Notes under the pieces: model-generated
Told to the model about the DNA's origin: nothing
Seen by the model: only the letters and a program-made list of their open reading frames with translations
Databases searched by the model: none
Part shown: piece after piece, positions 10,194-20,363 of the stretch
Layout: the number at the start of each line of letters is the position of its first letter
Position numbering within the stretch: the first letter of the stretch is position 1
Assembly (NCBI GenBank): GCA_001970955.1
Contig: MPUH01000114.1
Coordinates: 1-64,000 of the forward strand
Length of the DNA: 64,000 bases
Reading direction: 5' to 3'
Source of the DNA: Stentor coeruleus
Lineage: Eukaryota; Ciliophora; Heterotrichea; Heterotrichida; Stentoridae
Position numbers and translations under genes: made by a program

Positions 10194-12018
10194 CTAATTA
10201 TCTAATAAGCATACCTCAAGCTGTGGGGACTTTTTAATAGTCTCAGCCAAAAACGAGTAATCTCGTTGTGACACCACAATTTCTCTAAGCACAATAGTCT
10301 TCAAAGATGTGCAAGTTTCAATAACCACACAAACATGAGGTATATGTAAAGAAGTTCCAGTAAGATCAATTTCTTTAAGATCTTCATGTTTACATAAACT
10401 ATCAAGTACCCTGCTCATTCCTTGCTCACTTATTTCTACATGAGCAAGGTGTAGAATTTCTAAATAAGGTTTCCTGTTAATCAATATGCAGATCTCTTTA
10501 ACATCCACATCATCAAAAGGTAATCCACTAAGTCCAATATTTTTCAATTGAGTTTGCGTAAACATCTCCAGAATTCCTTTCAAATGAGGTTTTACTATAG
10601 GATTATATGAAACAAACAATCCTGAAATCGGTGAATTTTTCGCAACACTAAGTATTTTTTTAATATCTTCCCCACTTAACCCACAGTTCTCAATAACCAA
10701 ATCGCTTATCGCCGATGAGTTTTGTATCAAATAATTAATACTTTCAACACTGACAATATTTTCACTTATATCAAGCATAGAAATTTGATTTTGTGAACAA
10801 ACCGCTTCAATAATCGAACTTGTCACCATTTCATTAAAATCATTATTCCTCAAAATCAGGCATTTCAAATAATTGTCTTGTTTAAGCCAAGATGCAATAA
10901 GAATTCCACATTCATCTGATAAAGAATTGCTTCCAAGGTTAAGCTATATATTTATTACTTCAGTTACTGAACTATTACTTTCTAAAGTTTGAAGCAAAAG
11001 GTCTAACCATTCTTTAGACATTTCACAGCTAGAAAGCTCGATTTCTATAGGTTTTTGATAATTTACAGCAGAAATTGCTGAGAGAAGCTGAGAAAAATAT
11101 TTTTTACTAGATGTTTTAAGTTCATTCATACTTTCAGTTCTATGAGTAAATGATTGTTGGATCTGTATAAGTGTTACTTTTGCTTCAAGTTCTTCTTGAA
11201 GTTTAGCTTTTTTGTGTATCCAGAATTTCCATATATTAAACATATTATGGACCATATTGCGATGATGCGTGTTAAAGACTAAGGCCAAAGCAGTTATAGC
11301 GATTTTTCTACAAGTTTTGAGTTTGTCGAGTTTTCTGGAGTTTTTAGAAGCGTTGCTTTTTTTTCTTTCTGAGGTCCTTTCTGCTTTGATTTGATGAATT
11401 TTTTCTTCTAAGGATCCAAAACTATTGACATGTGCNTTTTCTTTCTGAGGTCCTTTCTGCTTTGATTTGATGAATTTTTTCTTCTAAGGATCCAAAACTA
11501 TTGACATGTGCGTCACTTTTAGACTTTAGCTCTGTTGTTAAGAACTCAAGTTGCTCGGTTAATGTGAGGACTTGGTCTTTGAGGTCTTTATTTTCTCTTT
11601 CAAGCACTGCGAAGTTCATGAGCTGCGATGCTTTTGTTTGGCTTTTTCCTTGTATGATTTTAGTAAGGTCATTTAGGTTTTCGCTAAGCTTAAAAATTTG
11701 CTATATAGTTTTTACGCTATTGAGAGACTCGTTGTATTCTTGTTCACGAACAAGCATAGACTTGAGTTCTTCAATTTCTAAAGACATAGAGTCTGTGAAT
11801 AATTTGCTATCTGGGGCATCTTTTATTTGTTGGATTTCTTTGGTCAGCATGTATGCCTGGATAAGGATTACTTCGTTTTCTACAGCTGTGAGAATGGAAA
11901 AAATATGTTCTGAAGAGAGAGAATGGATGGATTCTAAAGATTTTATTAGTAAAGGATGATCTTTGAGTAAATTGTTGAGCTCAGGGTCATTGTTGCAGAT
12001 TGATAATACTTGTTCCAT
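10194..12018 (-). CDS. Coiled-coil protein with C-terminal leucine-rich repeats
   Basis: The gene has two 15-nt introns on the minus strand: 11701-11715 (GTAAAAACTATATAG) and 10944-10958 (GTAATAAATATATAG). The start is the ATG at 12018. One N join at 11436 duplicates 75 bp; with the duplicate and introns removed the frame is continuous, giving 572 residues. Residues 1-240 are helical and coiled-coil (ENKDLKDQVLTLTEQLEFLTTELK). A short basic segment with a hydrophobic patch follows (about residues 200-230). From about residue 290 to the end there are leucine-rich repeats of the ribonuclease-inhibitor type (LNLGSNSLSDECGILIASWL, CLILRNNDFNEM, LVIENCGLSGEDI). This fits a protein-interaction scaffold; partners are unknown. 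It ends in TAG. Confidence 0.8.
11361..11511. repeat. Assembly join: exact 75-bp duplicate around N at 11436
   Basis: Bases 11361-11435 and 11437-11511 are identical and are separated by one N. Removing one copy plus the N (76 bases) brings the LRR gene back into a single frame with a codon count that divides exactly, so this is an unresolved contig overlap. Confidence 0.92.
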
Positions 12019-12889
12019 TATTAGAAAATTTTGCAAATTAGAGCTTGGATTTTAAAGATGATGATTTGAAAATATGGGATGATTATAATAAATATGAACT
12101 TGGTCATGGATTTGATAGTTTTAGAGATTGGGAGATGTAGTTAAAATGCTATATGGAAAAGTGGGATTTTTATAATTAAATGAATTCGATGTTAATATTA
12201 TGCATTTTGTGATTGGAAATGGTTTTAATGATAAATAAATTATGAATTAGGATGATTAGGTTAATGAAAGAAAATAGGAGTGGATGAGTTTTTTATTAAG
12301 TAGTTGTTTAGATATTTTTTAGATTAGGGAAATATTAAGGTGGAGCTAAGGTTTCATTTATAGTTAAATACAAAATATTAGTAATTAGTTATGCTGATGG
12401 TTTATATGATTTTGAATTATAAGTTTTACAATGCTGTAGATACCTATGGTAAAATATAAATTACAAAGATTAAACTTTCATAACTCCAGGCAAGTTTTTT
12501 CTAGTAATCTCTAAACAATCTCCCCTGCTAACATCATAATAAATTTCCACAAAATATTTCGCAAAAATCCCAGTTCCTCCAAAACATATTATCCCAAAAA
12601 AATCCTATATATAACAATATTTTATACATATTCACATACATTTTTAAACCCAATTTCCATCTACAAATCCTATTCTTAAATATATACCTAACTGCATAAT
12701 ACTTTTATCTAATCCTCATAAAATTTCTTCCATCTTCTTATTCATTTACTAACTCATTTCTTATCATATTAATCTCAACTACAAAACTCTTCTTCTAACC
12801 CTTAAAATCCTTAAATCCCTAAATAATTTCTCTTTACAAGACGATATTTAAATTTTAAAATAAAATTTGATGGCTTGGGTAATATAAAA
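12019..12889. other. Divergent intergenic region with strand-composition switch
   Basis: This 870-bp spacer separates two genes transcribed away from each other. From about 12040 to 12360 the + strand is G-rich and C-poor. From about 12480 to 12880 it is C-rich and G-poor. Each half is thus C-rich on the coding strand of the gene it precedes. No further gene is seen. Confidence 0.6.
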
Positions 12890-15232
12890 ATGTCAAGTGG
12901 AAGCATTTCAGATCCTGGAGAAGTTGGTGAAGGAGAAGGACCAAAAGTAGTACAGAGCTCTTTTAAAGAAGCCTCTATAATGAACAAATCAGTAGCTATA
13001 AAAGATCCTCCGCCAGTAGTTGAAGAAATTAAACAAGAAACAATACCTGAAGCTGCTGATGCTGTAAAAGATAACAAAAATGAAAAAAGTAAACAAGTTC
13101 AGCCAAAGAAAGGTTTAAAAAACGGTAAAAAGAAATTTTATGACAACTTCAATTTTGAAATGCCCAAGATGAGAGGAATACCTGTATTGAATAAAGATAC
13201 TGTTAACCCGAATACATTTGATTTGAACTATTTATTAGACCCTGAAGTGCAAAAAGTAGCACAAAGTGGACATAGACTTACACAGTCTTCTACAGCAACT
13301 CATTCAGGGAAAATACAGACTAGTCCTAAAAATCATATACAAAGAAATATAATGAATAGCAAGCTTTTAAACAATTCGAAATCAAATAAAGAATTCGCCC
13401 CTACCGAGATTCCTGAGATAATTAAAAAAAGACAAAAGTTCAATGTACAGGAAAGATTTTATAAAAAAGCTGATTTAACTAAAGATAAAATAAAAGCATT
13501 GAAGGATCAAAAAGATCAAGATGAAACAGTTGGGTGTACTTTCAAGCCACAGATCAAAACTAAAAGGGAAAAAAAAACTAACGAAGAATTTTATGAGTAT
13601 ATGAAAGCTTATATACAGAAAAAGGAAAACAAAATCAAAAGCATGAAAGACGAAGAAAAAAAAGCGAATAATAAAAGTATGGAATTTACTCATCAGCCAA
13701 AACTATGTGAGAAATCAATACAAATGATAGCTCGGAAATCTGATTTAGAAGAGTCAACTTTCGATCGTTTGCATAGACTTTATAAAAGTGCTTCAGGGAA
13801 ATCATCTAATAATAGTGGAAGAGAATCTGTAGCTGCAGATTCAAAAAATGATGACTCAATGCTTTTTCATCCAACAGTTAATAAAAAATCACAACTTCTT
13901 AACCGATCTGATCCAGTGCAAAAATTATTATACGATGATGCCTTAAGGCGAATAAACAAAGATAAAAACCCTCCAAATCAAGCTAAAACCAAATTCATCA
14001 CAAACAAATCAGAAAAAGTTCTAATAGACAAGCTCAAAAGGGATTTTGAAGAAGCTTTTATGTGTATAAACACTGACTCTACATTAGAAATAAACTACAC
14101 AAAAATGATTGAACTCTTTAAATGCATGTATTTTATAAAAGATGAACACAAAAAAGAAGATGAACGACTTCTTCTATTAGAAAGCTGGAAAATCTTATCA
14201 ATCGAAGGGGAAAACTACTGCAAAAAACCTTCAATATTAGTGTTTTTAATAGCAGTTATGGGATTTTACGAAGATTGGATGGGTGTTTCTGAAGGTAACA
14301 GATTATCAATGACTAGTTTTGAAGCTAATAAAATCCATATAAAATTCGACCTTTTTTGCGCAAACAGAATATCAGTTATAAACAAAAGCACAGTTAATAA
14401 AAGCTATAAAACCAAATACGAGTACTCATTTCATCCACAAACCGTAATGGAAAGTGAAACTTTAGCTAAAAACTGGCGCTCACAACATCGAGAAGGGGGG
14501 AAAATTGAAGATATGCTCATAGCAGAAAAAGTTAAAACGCAAAAAAAACTTGAAGAAAAAAGACAGATTATGGAAGAACAAGCTTTAGATGAATGTAGTT
14601 TCCAACCTATAATCGAACAAATGCCTGAAGAATGGCGAGTTTATGGGGTTTATGAAAAAGAAGATCTAACAGCTGAGTATTTTAAAATGATGAGTGACCC
14701 TAAATTCCAAAATGTTCATAAAGGTGTCCTTTTACATGATTTAGCAAAAATTATGCAACAGAGAAGGGAAGCACAAAGTAGTGATTTACAGAAAATTAGA
14801 GATGAAAAAGAAGTGGAAAATTGCACTTTTACCCCGAAATTGGAAGAGAGAATTTATCCTAAAGATTATGAACCTCCTGAGCCTAAGCAAAAAAGTGTTA
14901 TGTCGCCTAATACAAAAAATTTAGGGGGAAATAGAGGGAATGCGAAAAATAGTCAAGAAAAGTTTGCATCGGAAGATAAGATTAAAGCTTATAATGATTT
15001 GAAAGATATGAGTGATGAACCGGTTAAAAAAGTGAAATGGCCTTTTTTGGAGAGTAATAATGGAGAAATTGCTGTTTTTTCTGTTGTACTACCGAAAAGT
15101 ACTGAGAAGCTGGTGTTTAATATAGTAAATGATGACCCAGCTTTGAAAGTTATGGAGTTTTCTAAAGCACATGGGCTAAAAAAAGAAGAAGAGTATCGTT
15201 TGGTAAAAGAACTTACATTATTAAAGACATAA
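12890..15232 (+). CDS. Large charged protein with six TFxPxI-type repeats
   Basis: The start is the ATG of MSSGSISDPGE, giving 780 residues; only a TTG lies upstream in frame. The protein is highly charged and Lys-rich with helical stretches. A short motif recurs six times: CTFKPQI, EFTHQPKL, LFHPTV, YSFHPQTV, CSFQPII and CTFTPKL, near 13.53, 13.68, 13.86, 14.43, 14.60 and 14.82 kb. Each is followed by charged residues and a helix. Motifs of the form (C)TFxPxI spaced through Lys-rich helical proteins occur in protist proteins, some of them ciliary or basal-body associated, and may bind microtubules (inference). A compact middle region (about residues 385-510) has EF-hand-like helical character but no clear calcium loop. 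It ends in TAA. Confidence 0.65.
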   Translation: MSSGSISDPGEVGEGEGPKVVQSSFKEASIMNKSVAIKDPPPVVEEIKQETIPEAADAVKDNKNEKSKQVQPKKGLKNGKKKFYDNFNFEMPKMRGIPVLNKDTVNPNTFDLNYLLDPEVQKVAQSGHRLTQSSTATHSGKIQTSPKNHIQRNIMNSKLLNNSKSNKEFAPTEIPEIIKKRQKFNVQERFYKKADLTKDKIKALKDQKDQDETVGCTFKPQIKTKREKKTNEEFYEYMKAYIQKKENKIKSMKDEEKKANNKSMEFTHQPKLCEKSIQMIARKSDLEESTFDRLHRLYKSASGKSSNNSGRESVAADSKNDDSMLFHPTVNKKSQLLNRSDPVQKLLYDDALRRINKDKNPPNQAKTKFITNKSEKVLIDKLKRDFEEAFMCINTDSTLEINYTKMIELFKCMYFIKDEHKKEDERLLLLESWKILSIEGENYCKKPSILVFLIAVMGFYEDWMGVSEGNRLSMTSFEANKIHIKFDLFCANRISVINKSTVNKSYKTKYEYSFHPQTVMESETLAKNWRSQHREGGKIEDMLIAEKVKTQKKLEEKRQIMEEQALDECSFQPIIEQMPEEWRVYGVYEKEDLTAEYFKMMSDPKFQNVHKGVLLHDLAKIMQQRREAQSSDLQKIRDEKEVENCTFTPKLEERIYPKDYEPPEPKQKSVMSPNTKNLGGNRGNAKNSQEKFASEDKIKAYNDLKDMSDEPVKKVKWPFLESNNGEIAVFSVVLPKSTEKLVFNIVNDDPALKVMEFSKAHGLKKEEEYRLVKELTLLKT

Positions 15233-15343
15233 TAATTAATAATGTTATAGAGTTTGGTATATTATTAGTTTAAAATAATATTATGATTATTTGATGTTAT
15301 AAAGAGTTTTTTTTTGATAAATTTTTATAAGTTAATTATTAAT

Positions 15344-16852
15344 TTATGCATAGTTATAAGAAGACTCTAACTCTAATAAATTGTAAGTTGCAGATGCATG
15401 ATTAACATCTTTAAGATTCAAACTCTGGATAACATACTCTCGGGGAAAGCCAAAAGTGGTCATTTTGTTTAAGATTTCATTTTGTTTAGATATATTGAAA
15501 CTTGTATCTAAATTACTTTCAACTTCAAAATGGTCATACCAAGGATGTGTTTTCATATCATCAAGGGATATTCTCAAATGGGGTATAGGGTTAAGCATTT
15601 TACTAATAATATCCACAGCATCAGGAGAAAAGTACTCAGGAACTTCATATTTGCCTTTTAATATCAATTTATGAAGATCAGGAAGATTCTTAGCTTTAAA
15701 AGGTACAGATGCACTAAGCATAGCATATAACAAAACCCCCATACTCCAAATATCAACATAAAATGGTTCATATCCTTGATCAATAATAATCTCTGGTGCT
15801 AAATACGCTGGTGTACCACATTGTTCATTAACTTTTTCTCCAACTTTAGCAAACCGACTAACCCCAAAATCACAAAGTTTTATATCAGTATAATCTGAAG
15901 TCAAAAGAATATTATCAAGTTTTATATCCCTATGAATAATCCCAGCATCATGACAAGCTTTTACAGCTTCAATCAATTGATAAAATATCCCTCTAGCTTC
16001 ATCTTCATTTAATCTTCCACGAGCTTTTATAATCTGTAGTAAATCCCCTCCTCCAGCATATTCTAAAACAATCATAACATTTCTATTTGATTCAAATACT
16101 TCGAGAAGTCTTATAATATTCCTATGTTTAAGTTTTTTCATTATAAAAACTTCTTGGAAAATTTTCCTTCTTGTCCTTTCATCTTTGATAAAAGCTTTTT
16201 CTATTGTTTTTATAGCAATACGATGTCCTGTAAGTCTGTTTAATGCCATTGATACTTTACCAAAAGCTCCATTTCCGATTTGTCTACCAAGTTTATAATA
16301 TTCAATAGTTGTATTTGGTGCTGAACCTGTTTCTTTGAAACTATTTGAAATTGCCTCGATAAGTTTTTCTCTTATGACTTCATCTAAATCATTACTTTGA
16401 TATAGTTTTTTTCTTGAATCTTCTCTTCTGGCTGTTTTTTCTATATCTGTACCTTGGGTGTCGAGGTCTTTTTTGATAGTTTTTTCATTACTGTCTGACA
16501 TTTTTGAATGATGTTTACTTCCAAGAGAATCTTTGTTTTTAGCACTTAAGTGGTTAGAAGTGCCATCAGAATTCGTCCTACGATGTGTTGCTGAAGATTT
16601 TAAAGAACGTTTTTTGTGTGGAACTTCAGGTTTTGCTAAGGCTTTGCTTACATAGCGAGAAATTATGTTGGGAATGTTTAACCCGTTTCTTAGAGGAGAA
16701 GATGGGTTTTTGGGAGAATTAGCACAGCCTGTGTTTACTCGGGACTCTAAGGGACTGACTCGGATAGATTTACATTTACGTTGTGGGAGTGCTGGTTGGA
16801 TGATCTTTTTTGTCCCTGTGTTTTTTAATTTTGAAAAGCATTTTGACTTCAT
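15344..16852 (-). CDS. AMPK/MARK-related Ser/Thr protein kinase with UBA domain
   Basis: This 502-residue kinase has a basic, disordered N-terminus of about 185 residues followed by a complete catalytic domain. The Gly-rich loop is GRQIGNGAFGKV, the lysine is in IAIKTI, the catalytic loop is HRDIKLDN, the metal-binding motif is DFGVS, and the activation segment reads CGTPAYLAPEII. After the kinase domain, ILNKMTTFGFPREYVIQSL fits the UBA domain that follows the catalytic domain in AMPK-related kinases (SNF1, MARK, BRSK). The activation segment carries a Thr-equivalent region typical of LKB1 targets, but the exact Thr is not obvious. It ends in TAA. The subfamily is not certain; a general CAMK-group assignment is. 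Confidence 0.88.
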   Translation of the reverse strand: MKSKCFSKLKNTGTKKIIQPALPQRKCKSIRVSPLESRVNTGCANSPKNPSSPLRNGLNIPNIISRYVSKALAKPEVPHKKRSLKSSATHRRTNSDGTSNHLSAKNKDSLGSKHHSKMSDSNEKTIKKDLDTQGTDIEKTARREDSRKKLYQSNDLDEVIREKLIEAISNSFKETGSAPNTTIEYYKLGRQIGNGAFGKVSMALNRLTGHRIAIKTIEKAFIKDERTRRKIFQEVFIMKKLKHRNIIRLLEVFESNRNVMIVLEYAGGGDLLQIIKARGRLNEDEARGIFYQLIEAVKACHDAGIIHRDIKLDNILLTSDYTDIKLCDFGVSRFAKVGEKVNEQCGTPAYLAPEIIIDQGYEPFYVDIWSMGVLLYAMLSASVPFKAKNLPDLHKLILKGKYEVPEYFSPDAVDIISKMLNPIPHLRISLDDMKTHPWYDHFEVESNLDTSFNISKQNEILNKMTTFGFPREYVIQSLNLKDVNHASATYNLLELESSYNYA

Positions 16853-17274
16853 ATTTATTTATAAAATATCAAAAGTAAGCATTTTCGTATTTTGTGGAAG
16901 AGGATAAATGGATTGTGAAGTAAGGCTGGTAAAGAAGGTTTTGAAGAATTGGGTGAGATGTAGAGATGGGATGAGAAGAGTTTTGAGAGAGAAAATTGGA
17001 GAGATATAATTTTTTTTATGATATTTAAATTTGATAGTATGGAAATAATAGATGTTTTTGATTAGAAAATTTAGATTTGCTGAGAGTTTGTAGTCAGGGT
17101 TTATAAAATATTTATAATGTGTAAATGTAGATTATATAAAATACAATAAAATTAGATTACTTATGTTAAAATAAGCAGATGTTTATTACTACAAAAAATG
17201 TACTTTAAATATATCTGATATTTATAAGAAAATAAGATCTTAATACTTATACCTTTATAAACTTGTTTATTTCA
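16853..17274. other. Intergenic region
   Basis: This lies between two minus-strand genes. The part next to the kinase start (to about 17000) is strongly G- and A-rich on the + strand, that is C/T-rich before the kinase on its own strand. No gene or RNA seen. Confidence 0.55.
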
Positions 17275-18939
17275 CTAATCATCAAAATCTTCAGTCATAT
17301 GACTTGTATAATCTCCTAAGTATACTCTCATTAAATGTCTTTTATCTTTAGTTTTTATCGAAGGATTTTTCAGTTTATTAAGTGTTTTCATAAGTTTATC
17401 TTTTTCCTCTTCTGAAACTTCACTAATTTTTTCTTCAAGATTTTTACAACAAAATTCCAATTCTTCTTCAAAAGTTGCTGTAGCTGATTTATCTATACTT
17501 TGCCAACCTTTAGCTTTTCTATTTGACCCAAAATCTTTCATATTACATAATTTTGATATACGTGTTCCAAACTGTATAGCTCGTTTTTTAAAATCACTAG
17601 GTTGATTAAGCCCGAGTTTTCTACATAAATTCCTTAGTAAAAATTTTTCTTTTCCAGGTATTCTCATATCTGTAACTTGATCTAAAGTTAATTTTGAAAG
17701 ACTTTGCCAAAGGTGTGTATCTAAATATGGAAATCTTAATTCCCTACTGTGACATGCTGTAACTCTATCATCTCTTCCCAAATTTCTATGCCAGAGTCTA
17801 TCAAGGTCTAAACACATTTCTCTAACAACCCCATCATTCCCATAATGTTTAAAATTGCTCCTATACCTCGAATACCCTCCAAAAATCTCATCAGCTCCCA
17901 TACCACTAAGTAATATTTTCCCATCAAACCTCATAAAACTCTTATCTTCATATCTTCTTCCTTCTCCTCTACTAGCAAAATACAATGCAGTAGCAATACT
18001 AAAATCCATACGAGAATTGTTATTCCCCATAAGTCCTACAATCCTATTACGATTTGCCTCAATTTCTTCATCACCAATATCAACAAGTAATAATTCAAAT
18101 CTATTTCCCTGTTCCAACATTTTAAGCTCTTCATAACTAGTAATAGCTGTAAGTCTATCAGGTGCATCAAATGCAAAAGCGACATTAATAAGGAAAATTT
18201 TCAAAGTTGAAATTGTATTCCTAAGAGCCAAAGCGGCGATAACAGTACAATCTAATCCACCTGAGAATAAAATCCCAAGATCTCCAGTTCCAATAGTTCG
18301 TTTTTGAACACTGTTTTCTAAGGTTTTTTCATAGTCTTCAATGACAAGATCAGAATTATTAAATCTCAGACTTGATGGAGTTATAAGCCCTTCATATGGC
18401 CAAGATACAAAATTACAAGTGTTTTTTTCTAAGTCAATTCTAAACAATCCTCCTGTTGGTACTTGTGTTCCATTACCAAGTGAACATACAGTATAAGATG
18501 ATTCATTTCTTGAAATAACTAAAGAACGTCTTCCTAGAAAATCCCTCCCAAACCAAATTTCCTTATCGTTTATATAAACAAAAGCAAAACAGCCTTCAAT
18601 TTGACTTAGAACTTGTATAGGATTAGCTGAAGCAAGATATGAGAAAATTTGTGATGTATCATTTGAAAGCATATCAAAGTTCAAATTACCATAAACATTA
18701 TTACCATATGCTTCACCATTCCATAAAAGCCACCTTCTATCACTACCTATTGGCTGGCTGATTATTTGTGGACCTCTTAAATGTAAAACACAACCTATAA
18801 GCTCTAAATCTTCAAGGGTTATTTTTTGTATACAGTCAGGACCACGCTTTTCAAGCTCTTCTCCTGGTTCTGAGATTTCACTATCACAGTTTGGACCTCC
18901 TGATATTTGTTTAAGTATTTTCAACCAAATACCACACAT
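17275..18939 (-). CDS. ASNSD1: Asparagine synthetase domain-containing protein 1 (ASNSD1-like)
   Basis: The start is chosen at MCGIW because Cys2 must become the N-terminal nucleophile of the class II glutamine amidotransferase domain; this gives 554 residues. The N-terminal domain (about residues 1-190) holds RGPD, LHLRGPQ, WNGEAYG and GCFAFVYI, as in asparagine synthetases. The C-terminal synthetase domain has the PP-loop FSGGLDCTVIAAL and the downstream GMGADEIFGGYSRYR motif. Architecture and divergence resemble ASNSD1 more than the main ASNS enzyme, so free asparagine synthesis is not certain. It is divergent from the next gene, with 57 bp between start codons. It ends in TAG. Confidence 0.85.
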   Translation of the reverse strand: MCGIWLKILKQISGGPNCDSEISEPGEELEKRGPDCIQKITLEDLELIGCVLHLRGPQIISQPIGSDRRWLLWNGEAYGNNVYGNLNFDMLSNDTSQIFSYLASANPIQVLSQIEGCFAFVYINDKEIWFGRDFLGRRSLVISRNESSYTVCSLGNGTQVPTGGLFRIDLEKNTCNFVSWPYEGLITPSSLRFNNSDLVIEDYEKTLENSVQKRTIGTGDLGILFSGGLDCTVIAALALRNTISTLKIFLINVAFAFDAPDRLTAITSYEELKMLEQGNRFELLLVDIGDEEIEANRNRIVGLMGNNNSRMDFSIATALYFASRGEGRRYEDKSFMRFDGKILLSGMGADEIFGGYSRYRSNFKHYGNDGVVREMCLDLDRLWHRNLGRDDRVTACHSRELRFPYLDTHLWQSLSKLTLDQVTDMRIPGKEKFLLRNLCRKLGLNQPSDFKKRAIQFGTRISKLCNMKDFGSNRKAKGWQSIDKSATATFEEELEFCCKNLEEKISEVSEEEKDKLMKTLNKLKNPSIKTKDKRHLMRVYLGDYTSHMTEDFDD

Positions 18940-18996
18940 ATTAATAGGAATTTTTGTTAGCCTAAAAAGTCCGTTATATTCATAATTTAAATAACA

Positions 18997-20091
18997 ATGG
19001 AGCCTAACTTGACACTGAAGGATAATGAAGAAACTCTTGAGCAAAGATTAGACCGTATAAACTACGCACTTCAAAACACAATGCAAGAAATCGAAATCTC
19101 AGCATATCATCCAAAAGACCCATCAATGATAAGCTATCTACATTCAATATCAGGATCCATCTGTAATTTCGAATGGTTAGATCAAGATGTAGAACGAAGT
19201 GCATATACAAAACTTCCTGAAGGAATTGAAGAGAATTTAGAAGTAATTCTTCAACAACTAGACCGAACACAAATGAATAATGAAGACTTTTGGGCTGAAA
19301 ATATAAGAAACCAAGGGAAAATCAAACCTTTAAATGATGATATAGAAAACTATATACTTAAACTAGAAAAAGAAAACAGGGAATTAAGAGTAGGGGGAAA
19401 TGGAAGGGAAAATGTGAAGAAAAACTACAGACTCGAGCAAGAACGGAGGAATTTTGAAGATAAACTTGCAGAATTGGATTGTTTGACTATAACATATAGG
19501 AAAAAACATGAACAAATTATTAAATTAGAAGAAGAACTAAGGATAAAAGAAAGACTTTTGGATCAAAAGGAAAATGATTTGAGAAATGAAAAAACCGAGT
19601 TTAATAGGGCTAAAAAAATGTGGGAAGAAAATCTAGTTAAAACAACAGCAAAAAATATTCCTTTAAGCAATAGGAAGTTGCCTAAGAAATTTAGTTTGAA
19701 TGATTTGAATAATGAAGAAGCGCCACCACCTGCTACACTAACACCTAATAGGGTAAATGATATGGCTGTATTACAAGCTAAGCTTAGGGAACATGAATGT
19801 AGATTTAAAGAAATCACAAATTTAGATGATAAATCTAAGGAAGTTACGACTATTGATCAAATAAAGAACAAAATTGCAACTTTAAGAGGAGAAGAGGCTA
19901 TGCTAAATTGTAGCAGAAGTTCAAAGATAATGAAACAAATGAGGAGAACGATGGAGAAGGAAGTTAATCATGAGGAAAATCTTAGGAAATTGACTTTAGA
20001 GAAATATTCGGTTAAAGGAACAGTAAAAACATGTTTTACACCTACGCATGGGATAATGTCAGCTAAAAGGATGCTATTCGGTGAAAACTAA
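18997..20091 (+). CDS. Coiled-coil protein of unknown function
   Basis: I do not recognise this 364-residue protein. Residues 1-115 form a mixed helical region (HPKDPSMISYLHSISG is a conserved-looking stretch). From about 115 to 215 there is a long coiled coil (RLEQERRNFEDKLAELD, EEELRIKERLLDQKENDL). A Pro-rich link (EEAPPPATLTP) precedes a second helical part. The tail KRMLFGEN looks like a deliberate end. There is no membrane segment. It shares a 57-bp divergent spacer with ASNSD1. It ends in TAA. A basal-body or ciliary coiled-coil protein is possible but not shown. Confidence 0.7.
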   Translation: MEPNLTLKDNEETLEQRLDRINYALQNTMQEIEISAYHPKDPSMISYLHSISGSICNFEWLDQDVERSAYTKLPEGIEENLEVILQQLDRTQMNNEDFWAENIRNQGKIKPLNDDIENYILKLEKENRELRVGGNGRENVKKNYRLEQERRNFEDKLAELDCLTITYRKKHEQIIKLEEELRIKERLLDQKENDLRNEKTEFNRAKKMWEENLVKTTAKNIPLSNRKLPKKFSLNDLNNEEAPPPATLTPNRVNDMAVLQAKLREHECRFKEITNLDDKSKEVTTIDQIKNKIATLRGEEAMLNCSRSSKIMKQMRRTMEKEVNHEENLRKLTLEKYSVKGTVKTCFTPTHGIMSAKRMLFGEN

Positions 20092-20363
20092 CTGTTTCGT
20101 AATTTCTTTAATATAAAATGCATTATTTCATCATAAACTTATTCTCATACTTTCTCCTTATATTATCATATTTTATAAATCTATTTATCATAATTATTAT
20201 CTATAAAAGATCATATCAAAATGATACCAAAATAATACAAAATTCTTATTATAAAAACCCATACAATATTTTGTAATCTTCCCAATCAATAAAAATTTCT
20301 AATAATCATAATTATACCCAACAAATAATCTTTGCCTACAATTGAATAAATATAATAATAAAG

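Noticed and set aside
12869-12889. Upstream ATG before the TFxPxI-repeat gene
   Set aside because: It runs into a stop after a few codons in another frame; the ATG at 12890 begins the long frame.
18940-19044. N-terminal extension of ASNSD1
   Set aside because: It would bury the catalytic Cys2 and overlaps the divergent gene's start; MCGIW is the functional start.
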